A DNA stretch of 30,752 nt from HRBIN12 sp964447335 (GTDB lineage: Bacteria > Actinomycetota > UBA4738 > HRBIN12), in contig CAYUSA010000034.1 of the NCBI GenBank assembly GCA_964447335.1, positions 1-30,752 on the forward strand. The letters run 5' to 3'. The position numbers and the translations under genes were made by a program. Position 1 is the first letter of the stretch; the number at the start of each line of letters is the position of its first letter. The notes under the pieces are model-generated. The model searched no databases, had not been told where the DNA came from, and saw only the letters and a program-made list of their open reading frames with translations. This document shows positions 1-10,476 of the stretch, piece by piece.

Positions 1-2
1 AG

Positions 3-1172
3 GGCTCCGCGGCGGCCGCCTCGGCCGCGCTCTGCGACTACGGCCCGCCGCCGGGGAGCGCGCTGCCGCCGGCCGAGGGCCCGACGCCGCAGGCGGTCGC
101 CGACGTGGAGGCCGCGGTCGAGGAGCTCCGCGGCCTGCGGTTCACCGAGCCGGTCGTGGTCGAGGCCGAGACGCAAGCCCAGCTCGTGGACGGCCTGGAG
201 GAGTCCTTCGACTACTCGTACCCTGAGGAGATCCTCGGGCGCCGGAGCATCGCGTGGCAGACGATCGGGGTTATCCCGCCCGGCACGAGCATCCGGTCAG
301 AGCTCGAGGCGTTCGCCTCGGGTCAGGTGATCGGCTACTACGACACCCTCACGGGCGAGCTCGTGTTCATCGGCACCGGGGAACCCTCGCCGACCGAGCG
401 CGTGACGCTCGCGCACGAGCTCACACACGCGATCGACGACCAGAATTTCGGGCTCGAGCGCCTCGACCAGCTCATGACGTCCTGCCGAGACGAGGCCGGC
501 TCGGCGGCGGTCGCGCTCGTCGAGGGCAGCGCCACGTTCTTCATGACGCAGTACGCGTTCCGGTACCTCACCGCGGAGGAGCAGCTCACCCTCGGCCAGG
601 ACGGCGGCGAGGCGCCGCCCGAGATCGCCCCCTTCATCCAGGAGCAGCAGATCTGGCCGTACGTGAAGGGACAGGTCTTCGTCACGGCGCTCTCGAACGA
701 CGGCGGCATCGAGGCGATCGACGGTGCCTTCCGCGACCTCCCGGTCTCGACCGAGCAGATCCTGCACCCCGAGCGCTACCCCAACGACGTCCCGACGCCG
801 GTCGACATCCCCGACCTCGCGGCCGCGCTCGGCGACGGTTGGCAGGACCTCGACGTGCAGGAGGTCGGTGAGGCGTGGCTCTCGCTCGCGCTGGATCTTC
901 GGCTGCCGGCGGGCGATGCGGCCGACGCGGCCGCCGGGTGGGACGGCGGCATCTACCGGGCCTGGTCCCACGGCGACGACGTGGCCGTCGTGCTCTCCAC
1001 GGTCTGGGACTCCGAGGCGGACGCGAACGCGTTCGCCGGCGCGATGACGGACTGGCTCTCGGTCTCGCCGGACGCCCAGACGGCCGAGGTGCTGCCGGCG
1101 GACGGCACGGCCGTGCGGGTCCTGTTCACGAGCGATCAGACCGTGCTCGACGCGCTCCGAGCCGCGGCGTGA
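3..1172 (+). CDS. Secreted or surface zinc metallopeptidase, 5'-truncated
   Basis: The frame is open from the left edge, so the start lies outside the window. The first visible residues are Ala-rich and then Pro-rich, as expected after a signal peptide or in an export linker; a GTG at 105 is the first in-window start but coding clearly precedes it. The metal site is an HELTH motif (DNA 414-428), followed about 35 residues later by an EGSA motif (Val-Glu-Gly-Ser-Ala) whose Glu fits a third zinc ligand, the gluzincin layout. The C-terminal half has no catalytic motif that I recognise. Known: such HExxH...E proteins are metallopeptidases or inactive relatives. Inferred: an extracytoplasmic enzyme, substrate unknown. 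The next gene follows after about 180 bases and is not obviously co-transcribed, since TAGTCT at 1271-1276 could be its own -10 box. Confidence 0.75.
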   Translation, partial: GSAAAASAALCDYGPPPGSALPPAEGPTPQAVADVEAAVEELRGLRFTEPVVVEAETQAQLVDGLEESFDYSYPEEILGRRSIAWQTIGVIPPGTSIRSELEAFASGQVIGYYDTLTGELVFIGTGEPSPTERVTLAHELTHAIDDQNFGLERLDQLMTSCRDEAGSAAVALVEGSATFFMTQYAFRYLTAEEQLTLGQDGGEAPPEIAPFIQEQQIWPYVKGQVFVTALSNDGGIEAIDGAFRDLPVSTEQILHPERYPNDVPTPVDIPDLAAALGDGWQDLDVQEVGEAWLSLALDLRLPAGDAADAAAGWDGGIYRAWSHGDDVAVVLSTVWDSEADANAFAGAMTDWLSVSPDAQTAEVLPADGTAVRVLFTSDQTVLDALRAAA

Positions 1173-1351
1173 CCCGTCCGACGGACCGCGACGTCCGAGC
1201 CGCGTCGACGCAGGTGCCACGGATCCTCGCCGCGAGGCTGTGCCTGCCGGTCGCCGCAGCACGCGAGCCCTAGTCTCAGGGACCTACGGCCCGGTCGAGA
1301 GGGGGCACTCGACTCCCCCCGACGGGCGGGTGTGCTGCGACGCTCGGAGGC

Positions 1352-2098
1352 ATGAGAGCGACGCTGGAAGCGCCACGGAAGACCCTCGATCCGATGCTCC
1401 CCGGCATGGGGCTCCTCACGGTCCACGACGACGAGCGCAGGCGCGAGCCTGGGGCCGCCCCGAGGCGAACGCCCGGGCGCGTGCGCAGGGTCCTTCGCAG
1501 CCGCACCCTCGCGTGGGTCCTGGCGCTCCTCGTCGCGGGTTCGGCCGCGGGGGTCGCCTTCGTTGCGATCGGCGACGCCCGGCGCGACGCGGACCGCCTC
1601 GGCTCCGAGCTCGCCGCGCTCCGCGGGGAGTCTGCCGATGCGAGCGGCATGCTCGCGGACGCGGTCGGGCGCAACGAGGGCCTGCGTACGCGCCTCGCGA
1701 AGCTGCGGGCCGAGGTCGCGCAGCTCGAGGCCTCGAAGGTGCGGACGGTCGTCGAGACCGAGACCGTCACGGTCACCGAGACCGTCACCGAGTGGATCCC
1801 GAACGGCGAGGGCATCACGGTCGAGATCACCGGGTTTGAGGACCTCATCGAGATCCACGACGTGCAGCTCACGCACTCGTACGGCTACAGCGACCTCATC
1901 GGCATCGCGGTGAACACGAGCGATGCGGCCATCTCGTACGCGCAGCTCGGGTGCTCGTTCCTCGACAAGGACGGCACGCTCCTCGCGAGCGGCATCGACA
2001 ACAAGCAGAGCTGGCAGCCCGGTCAGAGCTGGGGGTTCGTGTGCAGCGCCGAGGTCGACGCTACCGGCGGCATCCTGCGGGTCGACGAGCTGAGCTGA
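1352..2098 (+). CDS. Single-pass membrane protein with coiled coil and FxLYD-like domain
   Basis: 248 residues. A basic cytoplasmic N-terminus (about 1-50, many Arg) leads to one membrane helix (about 54-74, rich in Leu, Val and Ala). A heptad-like Leu/Ala/Glu segment follows (about 77-130), then a Thr-Val-Glu repeat stretch, then a beta-rich outer domain from about 150. Its end, with Gly-Ile-Asp-Asn then Gln-Pro-Gly-Gln-Ser-Trp and a late Cys, resembles FxLYD domains, which are extracytoplasmic with no known catalysis. The ATG has GGAGG only 1 nt upstream, which is too close for normal use, so a later ATG (1394 or 1406) is possible. It lies 8 bases before the M23 peptidase gene, which suggests one transcript and a joint envelope role. 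Confidence 0.7.
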   Translation: MRATLEAPRKTLDPMLPGMGLLTVHDDERRREPGAAPRRTPGRVRRVLRSRTLAWVLALLVAGSAAGVAFVAIGDARRDADRLGSELAALRGESADASGMLADAVGRNEGLRTRLAKLRAEVAQLEASKVRTVVETETVTVTETVTEWIPNGEGITVEITGFEDLIEIHDVQLTHSYGYSDLIGIAVNTSDAAISYAQLGCSFLDKDGTLLASGIDNKQSWQPGQSWGFVCSAEVDATGGILRVDELS

Positions 2099-2106
2099 GA
2101 CGGCTC

Positions 2107-3351
2107 GTGCGACGGCTCCTCGTCCCGGTCCTTGTGCTCGGGCTCGTCGCCGGCGGATCGGCGATCGGGCTCGCGAGCGTGTCGGACGATATCCGCCTGA
2201 TCGCCGCCCACGCGGCGCTCGACACGCTCCGCTCCGACGTCGTCGCCGCGAGCACCGTGATCGACGGCCTCGCGCGGGTCGTCTCCGACGTGGAGGTGGA
2301 CCTCGCCGACCTGCGTGACGGGCTCGCCGCGGCCGACGTCGAGCTGAAGACGCGCGAGCGCGCGCTCGAGCGCCGCTCGGAGATCGCGACCGATGTCGTG
2401 ACGACCGGGCGGACCCCGAAGGGCCCGGCCGGCCCGCTCACCGTCGCAGATCTGCGAGCGCCGATGCAGATCGTCGGCCGCGCGATCCACGCGAACGACA
2501 TGCTGACGACCGAGCTCGTGGGGCAGCAGCTCGGCATGCGCGCGCAGGTCGCTTCGGTGCGGGAGCTCCTCACCCGGGTCCGACAGACGGAGTTCCGGCT
2601 CGCGACGCAGGAACGGGTCGTCCGTGCCGAGCTCACCGAGGCGATGCGCTCGGCGGCGACCATCGCGCAGGCCTCGGGGAGCGAGGAGCTCGCGCGCCAG
2701 GCCGACGAGCTCATCGCGGCCGCTCGCAGCCAGCTCCACCGGATCGACCTCGCGCGGGAGGGACTGCGCCTGCGCGAGTCCGAGGTGCTCGAGCGCTCGA
2801 TCGCGCTCGACGACCGAGACGGCTCGCTCCGCGGCGACCTCCGCCGCGCGCGCCAGTCGAAGAAGGACCTGTTCGGCCAGATGGCCGTGGCCGAGATCAT
2901 CGTCGGCTCCCGGCTCGCGGCGTGGACGGGGCCCTTCGACGGCATGTCCGAGTTCGTGCTCGGCGGGGTGTTCAACGTGTGCCCCGTCGACCAGCCGATG
3001 AGCTACTCGGACAACTGGCACGCGCCGAGGTGGGGCGGCGGTTTCCACCTGCACCAGGGCATCGACATCTTCGCGCCCATCGGCACGCCGATCCGGGCGC
3101 CCTTCGACGGGCTCGCGGTGACCGCCGACAACTGGCTCGGCGGGATCGCCGTGAAGGTCTACGGCGAGGCCGGCTACGTGTACAACGCGCACCTGTCCGG
3201 CTACGGGCAGCTCGGGCAGGTCGAGGCCGGCACGATCATCGGCTACGTGGGGGAGACGGGCAACGCCTCCGGCCCGCACGACCACTTCGAGTTCCACCCC
3301 GGCGGCGGCGACGCCGTGAACCCGTTCGGCATGCTGAGCGCGGTCTGCTGA
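2107..3351 (+). CDS. Coiled-coil M23 (LytM-type) peptidase
   Basis: About 414 residues. I place the start at the GTG at 2107, because it begins a basic-hydrophobic signal or anchor sequence directly after the upstream stop; the open frame extends further upstream but only inside the previous gene. A long Glu/Arg/Leu-rich coiled coil fills roughly residues 30-270. The C-terminal domain has the M23 zinc motifs: His316 and Asp320 in HQGID, and H391-D-H393. M23 enzymes cleave peptidoglycan cross-bridges or stems, and the coiled-coil plus LytM layout recalls EnvC/NlpD-type division factors. All zinc ligands are present, so I infer an active enzyme rather than an activator only. The gene follows the FxLYD-like membrane protein by 8 bases. 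Confidence 0.85.
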   Translation: MRRLLVPVLVLGLVAGGSAIGLASVSDDIRLIAAHAALDTLRSDVVAASTVIDGLARVVSDVEVDLADLRDGLAAADVELKTRERALERRSEIATDVVTTGRTPKGPAGPLTVADLRAPMQIVGRAIHANDMLTTELVGQQLGMRAQVASVRELLTRVRQTEFRLATQERVVRAELTEAMRSAATIAQASGSEELARQADELIAAARSQLHRIDLAREGLRLRESEVLERSIALDDRDGSLRGDLRRARQSKKDLFGQMAVAEIIVGSRLAAWTGPFDGMSEFVLGGVFNVCPVDQPMSYSDNWHAPRWGGGFHLHQGIDIFAPIGTPIRAPFDGLAVTADNWLGGIAVKVYGEAGYVYNAHLSGYGQLGQVEAGTIIGYVGETGNASGPHDHFEFHPGGGDAVNPFGMLSAVC

Positions 3352-3386
3352 GCAACTCGCCCGGCGGCGCGATCGCCCCGAAGCCC

Positions 3387-3392
3387 TAGACT
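3387..3392 (+). promoter_or_regulatory. -10 box TAGACT for a leaderless ABC transporter mRNA
   Basis: TAGACT lies 7 nt before the GTG at 3400 and no Shine-Dalgarno sequence is present. Transcription would start at or next to the GTG, the leaderless arrangement common in Actinobacteria. No good -35 match is seen. Confidence 0.5.
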
Positions 3393-3399
3393 CCGGCCC

Positions 3400-4167
3400 G
3401 TGGACGCCGCGCCGAAGCTCGTCGTCGAGGACGTCACCTGCCGCTTCGGCGAGACCGTTGCGCTGGCCGGCGTGAGCCTGCGGATCGAGGCCGGCGAGTT
3501 CGTCTCGATCCTGGGCCCCTCGGGGTGCGGCAAGAGCACGCTCTTCAACGTCGTGTCCGGGCTGCTCCGACCGGACGAGGGCCGCGTGACGATCGACGGG
3601 CGCGAGGTCACCGGCTCGACGGGGAACGTCGGCTACATGTTCCAGAAGGACCTCCTGCTGCCGTGGCGGACGGTCGTCGGCAACATCGTGCTCGGCGCGG
3701 CGCTCACGCGCGGCGTCAGCGACCGCGACGAGGCCGAGGCGTGCGAGCTCGCTTCCCGCTACGGGCTCGGCGGCTTCCTCGACCACTACCCGCACGCGCT
3801 CTCGGGCGGGATGCGTCAGCGGGTCGCGCTCATGCGGACGCTCGCGGCGCACCGCGACCTGCTGCTGCTCGACGAGCCGTTCGGCGCCCTCGACTCGCAG
3901 ACCCGCCTGGAGATGCAGCGGTGGCTGCTCGAGGTGTGGGACGAGCTCGACCGCACGGTGCTCTTCGTGACGCACGACGTCGACGAGGCCGTGTTCCTCG
4001 CCGACCGGGTGCTCGTGATGAGCCCTCGCCCCGGCCGGATCGCCGCCGACATCACGGTGGGCATCGCGCGTCCGCGCGGTCTCGACACGCTGACCGCGCC
4101 GGACTTCATGGCGACAAAGCGGCGGCTCCTCGGCCTGCTGTATGGGGCGGGAGGCGAGGGCGCGTGA
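3400..4167 (+). CDS. ABC transporter ATP-binding protein (SsuB/TauB/ThiZ-type)
   Basis: 255 residues, the normal size for this family. It has Walker A GPSGCGKST (residues 39-47), a Q-loop in MFQKD, the signature LSGG (134-137), Walker B LLLLD with catalytic Glu159, a D-loop in GALD and the H-loop His192. It should hydrolyse ATP in the cytoplasm to power uptake through the adjacent permease. Sequence style and partners place it with nitrate, sulfonate, taurine and thiamine-precursor importers. The GTG start is preceded by a -10 box and no ribosome binding site. Its stop overlaps the next start in GTGA, which implies translational coupling. Confidence 0.93.
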   Translation: MDAAPKLVVEDVTCRFGETVALAGVSLRIEAGEFVSILGPSGCGKSTLFNVVSGLLRPDEGRVTIDGREVTGSTGNVGYMFQKDLLLPWRTVVGNIVLGAALTRGVSDRDEAEACELASRYGLGGFLDHYPHALSGGMRQRVALMRTLAAHRDLLLLDEPFGALDSQTRLEMQRWLLEVWDELDRTVLFVTHDVDEAVFLADRVLVMSPRPGRIAADITVGIARPRGLDTLTAPDFMATKRRLLGLLYGAGGEGA

Positions 4168-4997
4168 GCTGGCGACGGATCGGCCGTTGGCTCACCCCCG
4201 TCGCGGCGGTGCTGGGCGTCTTCGTCCTGTGGGGGGTCATCGTCCGCGTCTTCGATGTGCCGGACTACGTGGTGCCGTCGCCGCAGGCCGCGCTCGCGGC
4301 GCTCGTGGACGACTGGGACGTGATGCGGCCGCTGCTGTGGACGACGGTGCAGGAGACGGCGATCGGCTTCGTCGTCGGCGCTGTCCTCGGGTTCGTGCTG
4401 GCCGTCCTCATGTCGCGCTGGGGGCTCGTGCAGCGGGTCGTGTACCCGGTGCTGGTCGCGTCCCAGGCGATCCCGATCGTGGCGATTGTGGTGCCGATCG
4501 CGCTCATCCTGGGGTACGGGCTCCTGCCGAAGGTGGCCATCGTGGCCTTCATCGTGTTCTTCCCCGTGGTCGTGAACGTGCTCGACGGCCTGGCGAGCGT
4601 GGACCGGGACCTGCTGAACCTCGCGCGGATCATGAACGGCCGACCGGCGCGGGTGTTCGCGCTCATCGAGCTGCCGGCCACGCTCACGCCGTTGTTCTCG
4701 GCGCTCAAGCTCGGCGCGACGTATGCGGTGACGGGCGCGGTGCTGGGGGAGTGGGGGGCGACCAAGACGCCTGGGCTCGGGACCTACCTGTTGATCCAGT
4801 ACTCGAAGCTGAACATCGACGCCGTCTACGCGACGGTGCTGCTGCTCACAGCGATCGGGGTGACGGGATTCCTACTCGTGCTCGGCGCCGAGCGGCTCGC
4901 CACGCCCTGGCGGACGCGCTCGACCGCGCGTCGCCGGCGCCGGGTCACGGCGCCGATGCGGGAAGATGTGTCCGCCCAAGAAGGAGGACTGCCATGA
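4164..4997 (+). CDS. ABC transporter permease (SsuC/ThiX-type)
   Basis: 277 residues from the GTG at 4164, which overlaps the stop of the ATPase gene. About six hydrophobic helices are visible, the first at residues 10-28. The segment around Glu-Leu-Pro-Ala-Thr-Leu and Ala-Leu-Lys-Leu-Gly is the cytoplasmic EAA-type loop that docks the ATPase, typical of BPD_transp_1 permeases. It would form the homodimeric membrane pore of the importer. The C-terminal tail is basic and cytoplasmic. The gene ends in ATGA, shared with the start of the binding protein, so all three genes are translationally linked. Confidence 0.92.
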   Translation: MSWRRIGRWLTPVAAVLGVFVLWGVIVRVFDVPDYVVPSPQAALAALVDDWDVMRPLLWTTVQETAIGFVVGAVLGFVLAVLMSRWGLVQRVVYPVLVASQAIPIVAIVVPIALILGYGLLPKVAIVAFIVFFPVVVNVLDGLASVDRDLLNLARIMNGRPARVFALIELPATLTPLFSALKLGATYAVTGAVLGEWGATKTPGLGTYLLIQYSKLNIDAVYATVLLLTAIGVTGFLLVLGAERLATPWRTRSTARRRRRVTAPMREDVSAQEGGLP

Positions 4998-6022
4998 GGC
5001 TCCGTTCGGGACTGGTGATGGGCTCGCTCGCGTTCGTCCTGGTGGCCGCCGCGTGCGGCGGGGACGACGGCGGGAACGGCGGCGGGAACGGCGGAGGCGG
5101 AGGTGATGGCGGCGGCACGACCGCGATCACCATCGTCACCGAGTGGAGCTGGCCGGACCCGCTGTGGATCCCGTTCCTGGTCGCCGACGACCAGGGCTAC
5201 TACCGGGAGGCAGGGCTCGACGTGACGATCCAGCCGCCGCCGGACAACTCCTCGACCACGAAGATGCTCGCGCTGGGCGAGGCGCAGGTGGGCCTGTCGA
5301 CCACCTCCGACGTCGTGTTCGCCGTCGGCGAGGGCTTGCCGGTCGTCTCCGTGTCGAACATGACCCAGTCGAACAACTGGGGTTTGTTCCAGCTCGGCGA
5401 CCAGCCGATCGACGTGGGCGCGCTGAAGGGCAAGACGATCGGCATCTACAACGACTCGTGGACCGCCGCGATGCTGCCGCTCATGCTCGAGTCGGGCGGC
5501 CTCACGATGGACGACATCGACACCGTGGCCGCGACCGGGAGCGTCATCCCGCTCCTGCTGAGCGGCAAGATCGACGTGGCGACCGAGGTCACGAACCTCG
5601 GCGGCGTCGAGATCGCGACGAGCAGCGGCGAGGCGTTCACCCAGCTCCTCGCACCCGAGGTCGGCGCGCCCGACACGCCGATCTGGGTCTACGTGGCGAG
5701 CTCGGACTGGGCGTCGGCGAACCCGGACCTCGCGACCGCGTGGCTCGATGCGACCCGCAAGGGCATCGAGTGGGCGAGCCAGAATCCAGATGACGCCGTC
5801 GCGCTGTTCGAGGAGACCTACCCCGAGGCGGCGACCGACAACGGCTACAACCTCGAGGCCTGGAAGACCTCGATCCCGCTGCTCACCGTGGACGGCGGGT
5901 ACCCGGCGCAGACCGACGAGGAGTGGTCGGCGTTCACGCAGGCGCTCGTCGCCGCCGGCCAGCTCGACACCGCGCTCGACCCCGGCGAGTACTACACGGA
6001 CAACTACGCCCCGTCAGCGTAG
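4994..6022 (+). CDS. ABC transporter substrate-binding lipoprotein (NMT1/ThiY-like)
   Basis: 342 residues. The ATG at 4994 has a strong ribosome site (AAGGAGG, 4981-4987) and overlaps the permease stop. The N-terminus is a lipoprotein signal ending at Cys21 (Val-Ala-Ala-Ala-Cys), so the protein is lipid-anchored on the outer face of the membrane. A flexible Gly/Asn/Asp linker (about 22-45) leads to a periplasmic-binding fold of the NMT1 type, with phrases such as Gly-Tyr-Tyr-Arg-Glu-Ala-Gly-Leu-Asp and an early Pro-Pro-Pro-Asp-Asn segment. Relatives bind pyrimidine thiamine precursors, riboflavin, nitrate or sulfonates. Nothing nearby (no riboswitch, no thi, rib, ssu or tau gene) settles the ligand. 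The ThiY/RibY-like features make a vitamin precursor my mild preference. Confidence 0.9.
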   Translation: MRLRSGLVMGSLAFVLVAAACGGDDGGNGGGNGGGGGDGGGTTAITIVTEWSWPDPLWIPFLVADDQGYYREAGLDVTIQPPPDNSSTTKMLALGEAQVGLSTTSDVVFAVGEGLPVVSVSNMTQSNNWGLFQLGDQPIDVGALKGKTIGIYNDSWTAAMLPLMLESGGLTMDDIDTVAATGSVIPLLLSGKIDVATEVTNLGGVEIATSSGEAFTQLLAPEVGAPDTPIWVYVASSDWASANPDLATAWLDATRKGIEWASQNPDDAVALFEETYPEAATDNGYNLEAWKTSIPLLTVDGGYPAQTDEEWSAFTQALVAAGQLDTALDPGEYYTDNYAPSA

Positions 6023-6159
6023 GCGCTGCGGGGCCCGGAGCCTGCGAGACCCCGTGTTCGTCCGGGAGATGCGACGCCCGACCCGGCGATGTCACCGCTG
6101 GATCTGGCGCGGATAGAGGCCCGGGGGAGCTGAGCTCCTCGCGGCCCACCGCCGGGCCC

Positions 6160-6187
6160 AGAGGGCCGAGACTCGTCTCGGCCCTCT
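6160..6187. terminator. Perfect 13-bp hairpin between convergent genes
   Basis: Positions 6160-6172 (AGAGGGCCGAGAC) and 6175-6187 are exact reverse complements around a 2-base centre. No T-run follows on either strand. It sits just past the stops of the importer operon (plus) and vapC (minus, stop at 6194), so a bidirectional terminator is the natural reading. Confidence 0.7.
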
Positions 6188-6193
6188 CGCGCG

Positions 6194-6604
6194 TCATCGG
6201 TCGCCGGGCAGCAGGTGCAGGTCGGTGTGGCGCGCGATGACGCCGAAATCGCGGTCGCGGTGCAGCACGCTTGCGCCTTCGCGGATCGCGACCGCCGCGA
6301 TGAGGCAGTCCATGGTGCTTCGCACGGTCTCGCCGCCGGCGCGACACGCGCACCGGATCGCGGCGGCCGCTTCGTAGTCGGCCAGCCCGAAGACCCTGGC
6401 GAGCGGGTAGGCGAGGAGCGCGGTCCGCATCTTCGTCGCGTGTCGCTCGTCGCGAGCGCCGGCGAGCATCTCCATCACGACGGGCTCGGTCACGACGATC
6501 GGTGCCTCCTCCTCGATCAGGTTGCCGAGGGTGATGTCGACCCGATGACCGGATCCGCGGAAGTACTCGATCCAAGCGGAGGAATCAGGCAGGACGATCG
6601 GCAT
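6194..6604 (-). CDS. vapC: VapC-type PIN-domain ribonuclease toxin
   Basis: 136 residues when begun at the ATG at 6604. An open frame extends to 6664, but the PIN fold starts right after this ATG and the usual size fits. Acidic active-site residues are visible: Asp7 in LPDSS, Glu45 in VVMEML, Asp99 in STMDC and Asp117 in HRDRDF. PIN-domain VapC toxins are Mg-dependent RNases, often cutting tRNA or rRNA. The start overlaps the end of vapB by 20 bases, normal for a toxin-antitoxin operon, with the antitoxin translated first. The cellular target cannot be told from sequence. Confidence 0.9.
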   Translation of the reverse strand: MPIVLPDSSAWIEYFRGSGHRVDITLGNLIEEEAPIVVTEPVVMEMLAGARDERHATKMRTALLAYPLARVFGLADYEAAAAIRCACRAGGETVRSTMDCLIAAVAIREGASVLHRDRDFGVIARHTDLHLLPGDR

Positions 6605-6818
6605 CGACGTCCCCGACCTCGTCGCGGCGCATGTCGTCGAGGTCTCCGATCCAGCCACTCCCACGCAGTTCCTTGATGAGGGACCGATCGCCGATCCCGG
6701 CGACCCGGCGCAGGGCGTAGTCGACCGCCGCGCGCCGGGACGGGAGGCCGAACATGTCCATCACGCGCTTCACGAAATCCTCGTCGAGCACGATGTTCGT
6801 TCGCACCTTCCGACCCAT
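6585..6818 (-). CDS. vapB: VapB-type ribbon-helix-helix antitoxin
   Basis: 77 residues. The N-terminal half has the ribbon-helix-helix pattern: a short strand (Arg-Thr-Asn-Ile-Val-Leu-Asp), a helix with Val-Lys-Arg-Val-Met, and a second helix with Arg-Arg-Ala-Ala-Val-Asp-Tyr-Ala-Leu-Arg. This resembles VapB antitoxins of the DUF2191 type. The acidic C-terminal tail would wrap and block VapC. The gene overlaps vapC by 20 bases. VapB proteins usually repress their own promoter, and an inverted repeat lies 10 bases before the start codon. Confidence 0.88.
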   Translation of the reverse strand: MGRKVRTNIVLDEDFVKRVMDMFGLPSRRAAVDYALRRVAGIGDRSLIKELRGSGWIGDLDDMRRDEVGDVDADRPA

Positions 6819-6827
6819 GCTGACATC

Positions 6828-6855
6828 CTACACCGACATACATACCCATGTGTAG
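6828..6855 (-). promoter_or_regulatory. Candidate VapBC operator (inverted repeat)
   Basis: CTACAC (6828-6833) and GTGTAG (6850-6855) form an inverted repeat with a 16-base spacer, directly upstream of vapB. The stretch is notably richer in A and T than its surroundings. Autoregulation by the antitoxin dimer is inferred from the family. Confidence 0.4.
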
Positions 6856-6891
6856 CCACGAGCGACCGGCCTGGCCCCCGGTCGAGTTCCG

Positions 6892-6897
6892 TAGACT
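6892..6897 (+). promoter_or_regulatory. -10 box TAGACT upstream of ppdK
   Basis: TAGACT lies 39 bases before the GTG of ppdK. Transcription would begin near 6904 and leave a short leader containing the ribosome site AGGAAGG (6923-6929). No clear -35 is seen. The vapB region lies divergently just upstream. Confidence 0.5.
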
Positions 6898-6936
6898 GGG
6901 CGGGACCGGATCCATGCATGTCAGGAAGGGCACGCC

Positions 6937-9636
<2,700 letters not shown>

Positions 9637-9794
9637 CCGAGGGCCGGCTGCCGCTGGTCGCGGCCTGACGCGCCCGAGCCCAAAGGTCTCGCGTTGCGTG
9701 GGCGGACACCCTCGCACGTCGCGACGGACCGACGGCGCCCGCTCGCGAATCCGCCGCTCCGAGGCAGGGAATCCCCCTGTCGGGTGATGCGCGA

Positions 9795-9808
9795 CGAACG
9801 CGCGTTCG
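9795..9808 (+). promoter_or_regulatory. Candidate SOS box (LexA operator)
   Basis: CGAACGCGCGTTCG is a perfect 14-base palindrome of the form CGAAC-N4-GTTCG, matching the Gram-positive/actinobacterial LexA site. With flanks it is ACGAAC-N4-GTTCGA, one base from the mycobacterial consensus. It lies 2 bases before a TACGCT -10 box, a position that would block RNA polymerase. Confidence 0.65.
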
Positions 9809-9810
9809 AG

Positions 9811-9816
9811 TACGCT
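9811..9816 (+). promoter_or_regulatory. -10 box TACGCT for the exported-protein gene run
   Basis: TACGCT fits TANNNT. Transcription would start near 9823, giving a leader of about 37 bases with AAGGAGG (9847-9853) before the TTG start. The SOS-like palindrome occupies the spacer and -35 region. Confidence 0.45.
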
Positions 9817-9859
9817 CCTGCCCTCCCCACCTCCCCCGCGGACCACAAGGAGGTGGATC

Positions 9860-10465
9860 TTGGGCACATCGTCGGACGTGCACCGCCGACGGCGCCTCCT
9901 CCCCATCGCGGCCCTCTCGGCCGTGCTCGCGCTCGCTCCGCTCCTGCTCGCATACCACTGGGCGAAGGCGGGCTGGCGCGACTGGCACTACAACTACCCG
10001 GCGACGCCGACCGGATACAGCCAGATCGTCAATCGGTTCGGCCAGCCGTGCAACGCCGACGCCTCGGCCATCTGGATGTCGTGGCCGGCGTCGGACAACG
10101 GCTTCACGTACCACCCGAAGTTCCACAAGAAGCTCGGGGGCTACCCGACCGAGATGGTCTCCAACAAGGGCGGGAGGTCCACGAACCTGGACAACGACGT
10201 CTACGGGCACATCCAGAACGGACACCTGGGCTCGTACACGAAGAGCGGCATCTGGGGGTACTTCTGCCGCGTTATCGACGGCACCTCCTCGTGGAGCACG
10301 CACGCCTGGGGGATCGCGATCGACGTCTCGGCCTCGTACGAGCCGATGGGCCAGTGCTACAGCACGGTGAACAAGAACTTCGCCTACATCTTCAAGGATC
10401 ACGGCTGGCGGTGGGGGCTCGACTTCTGCGACCCCATGCACTTCCAGTACGCGTTCGGCTACTAG
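9860..10465 (+). CDS. Exported M15-family (VanY/D,D-carboxypeptidase-like) peptidase
   Basis: 201 residues. The TTG start is fixed by AAGGAGG 6 bases upstream. An Arg-rich N-terminus and a hydrophobic segment (about 13-32) form a signal peptide or membrane anchor. The M15 zinc motif is visible as STHAWGIAID, with ligands His148 and Asp155, and DPMHFQ with His194; the family usually has HFE or HFQ there. Such enzymes cut D-Ala-D-Ala or D-Ala-containing peptidoglycan peptides outside the membrane. Several Cys residues (64, 136, 166, 190) may form disulfides. A candidate SOS box lies upstream, and three more exported-protein genes follow in the same direction, the next after 11 bases. Confidence 0.85.
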   Translation: MGTSSDVHRRRRLLPIAALSAVLALAPLLLAYHWAKAGWRDWHYNYPATPTGYSQIVNRFGQPCNADASAIWMSWPASDNGFTYHPKFHKKLGGYPTEMVSNKGGRSTNLDNDVYGHIQNGHLGSYTKSGIWGYFCRVIDGTSSWSTHAWGIAIDVSASYEPMGQCYSTVNKNFAYIFKDHGWRWGLDFCDPMHFQYAFGY

Positions 10466-10476
10466 GAGGGGACGGC

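Noticed and set aside
3352..3399. TPP or other riboswitch controlling the importer
   Set aside because: Only 48 bases separate the genes and the mRNA looks leaderless, so there is no space for an aptamer.
5055..5115. Gly/Asn-coding tandem repeats as a DNA repeat element
   Set aside because: They encode the flexible linker behind the lipoprotein Cys, a common low-complexity segment in binding lipoproteins.
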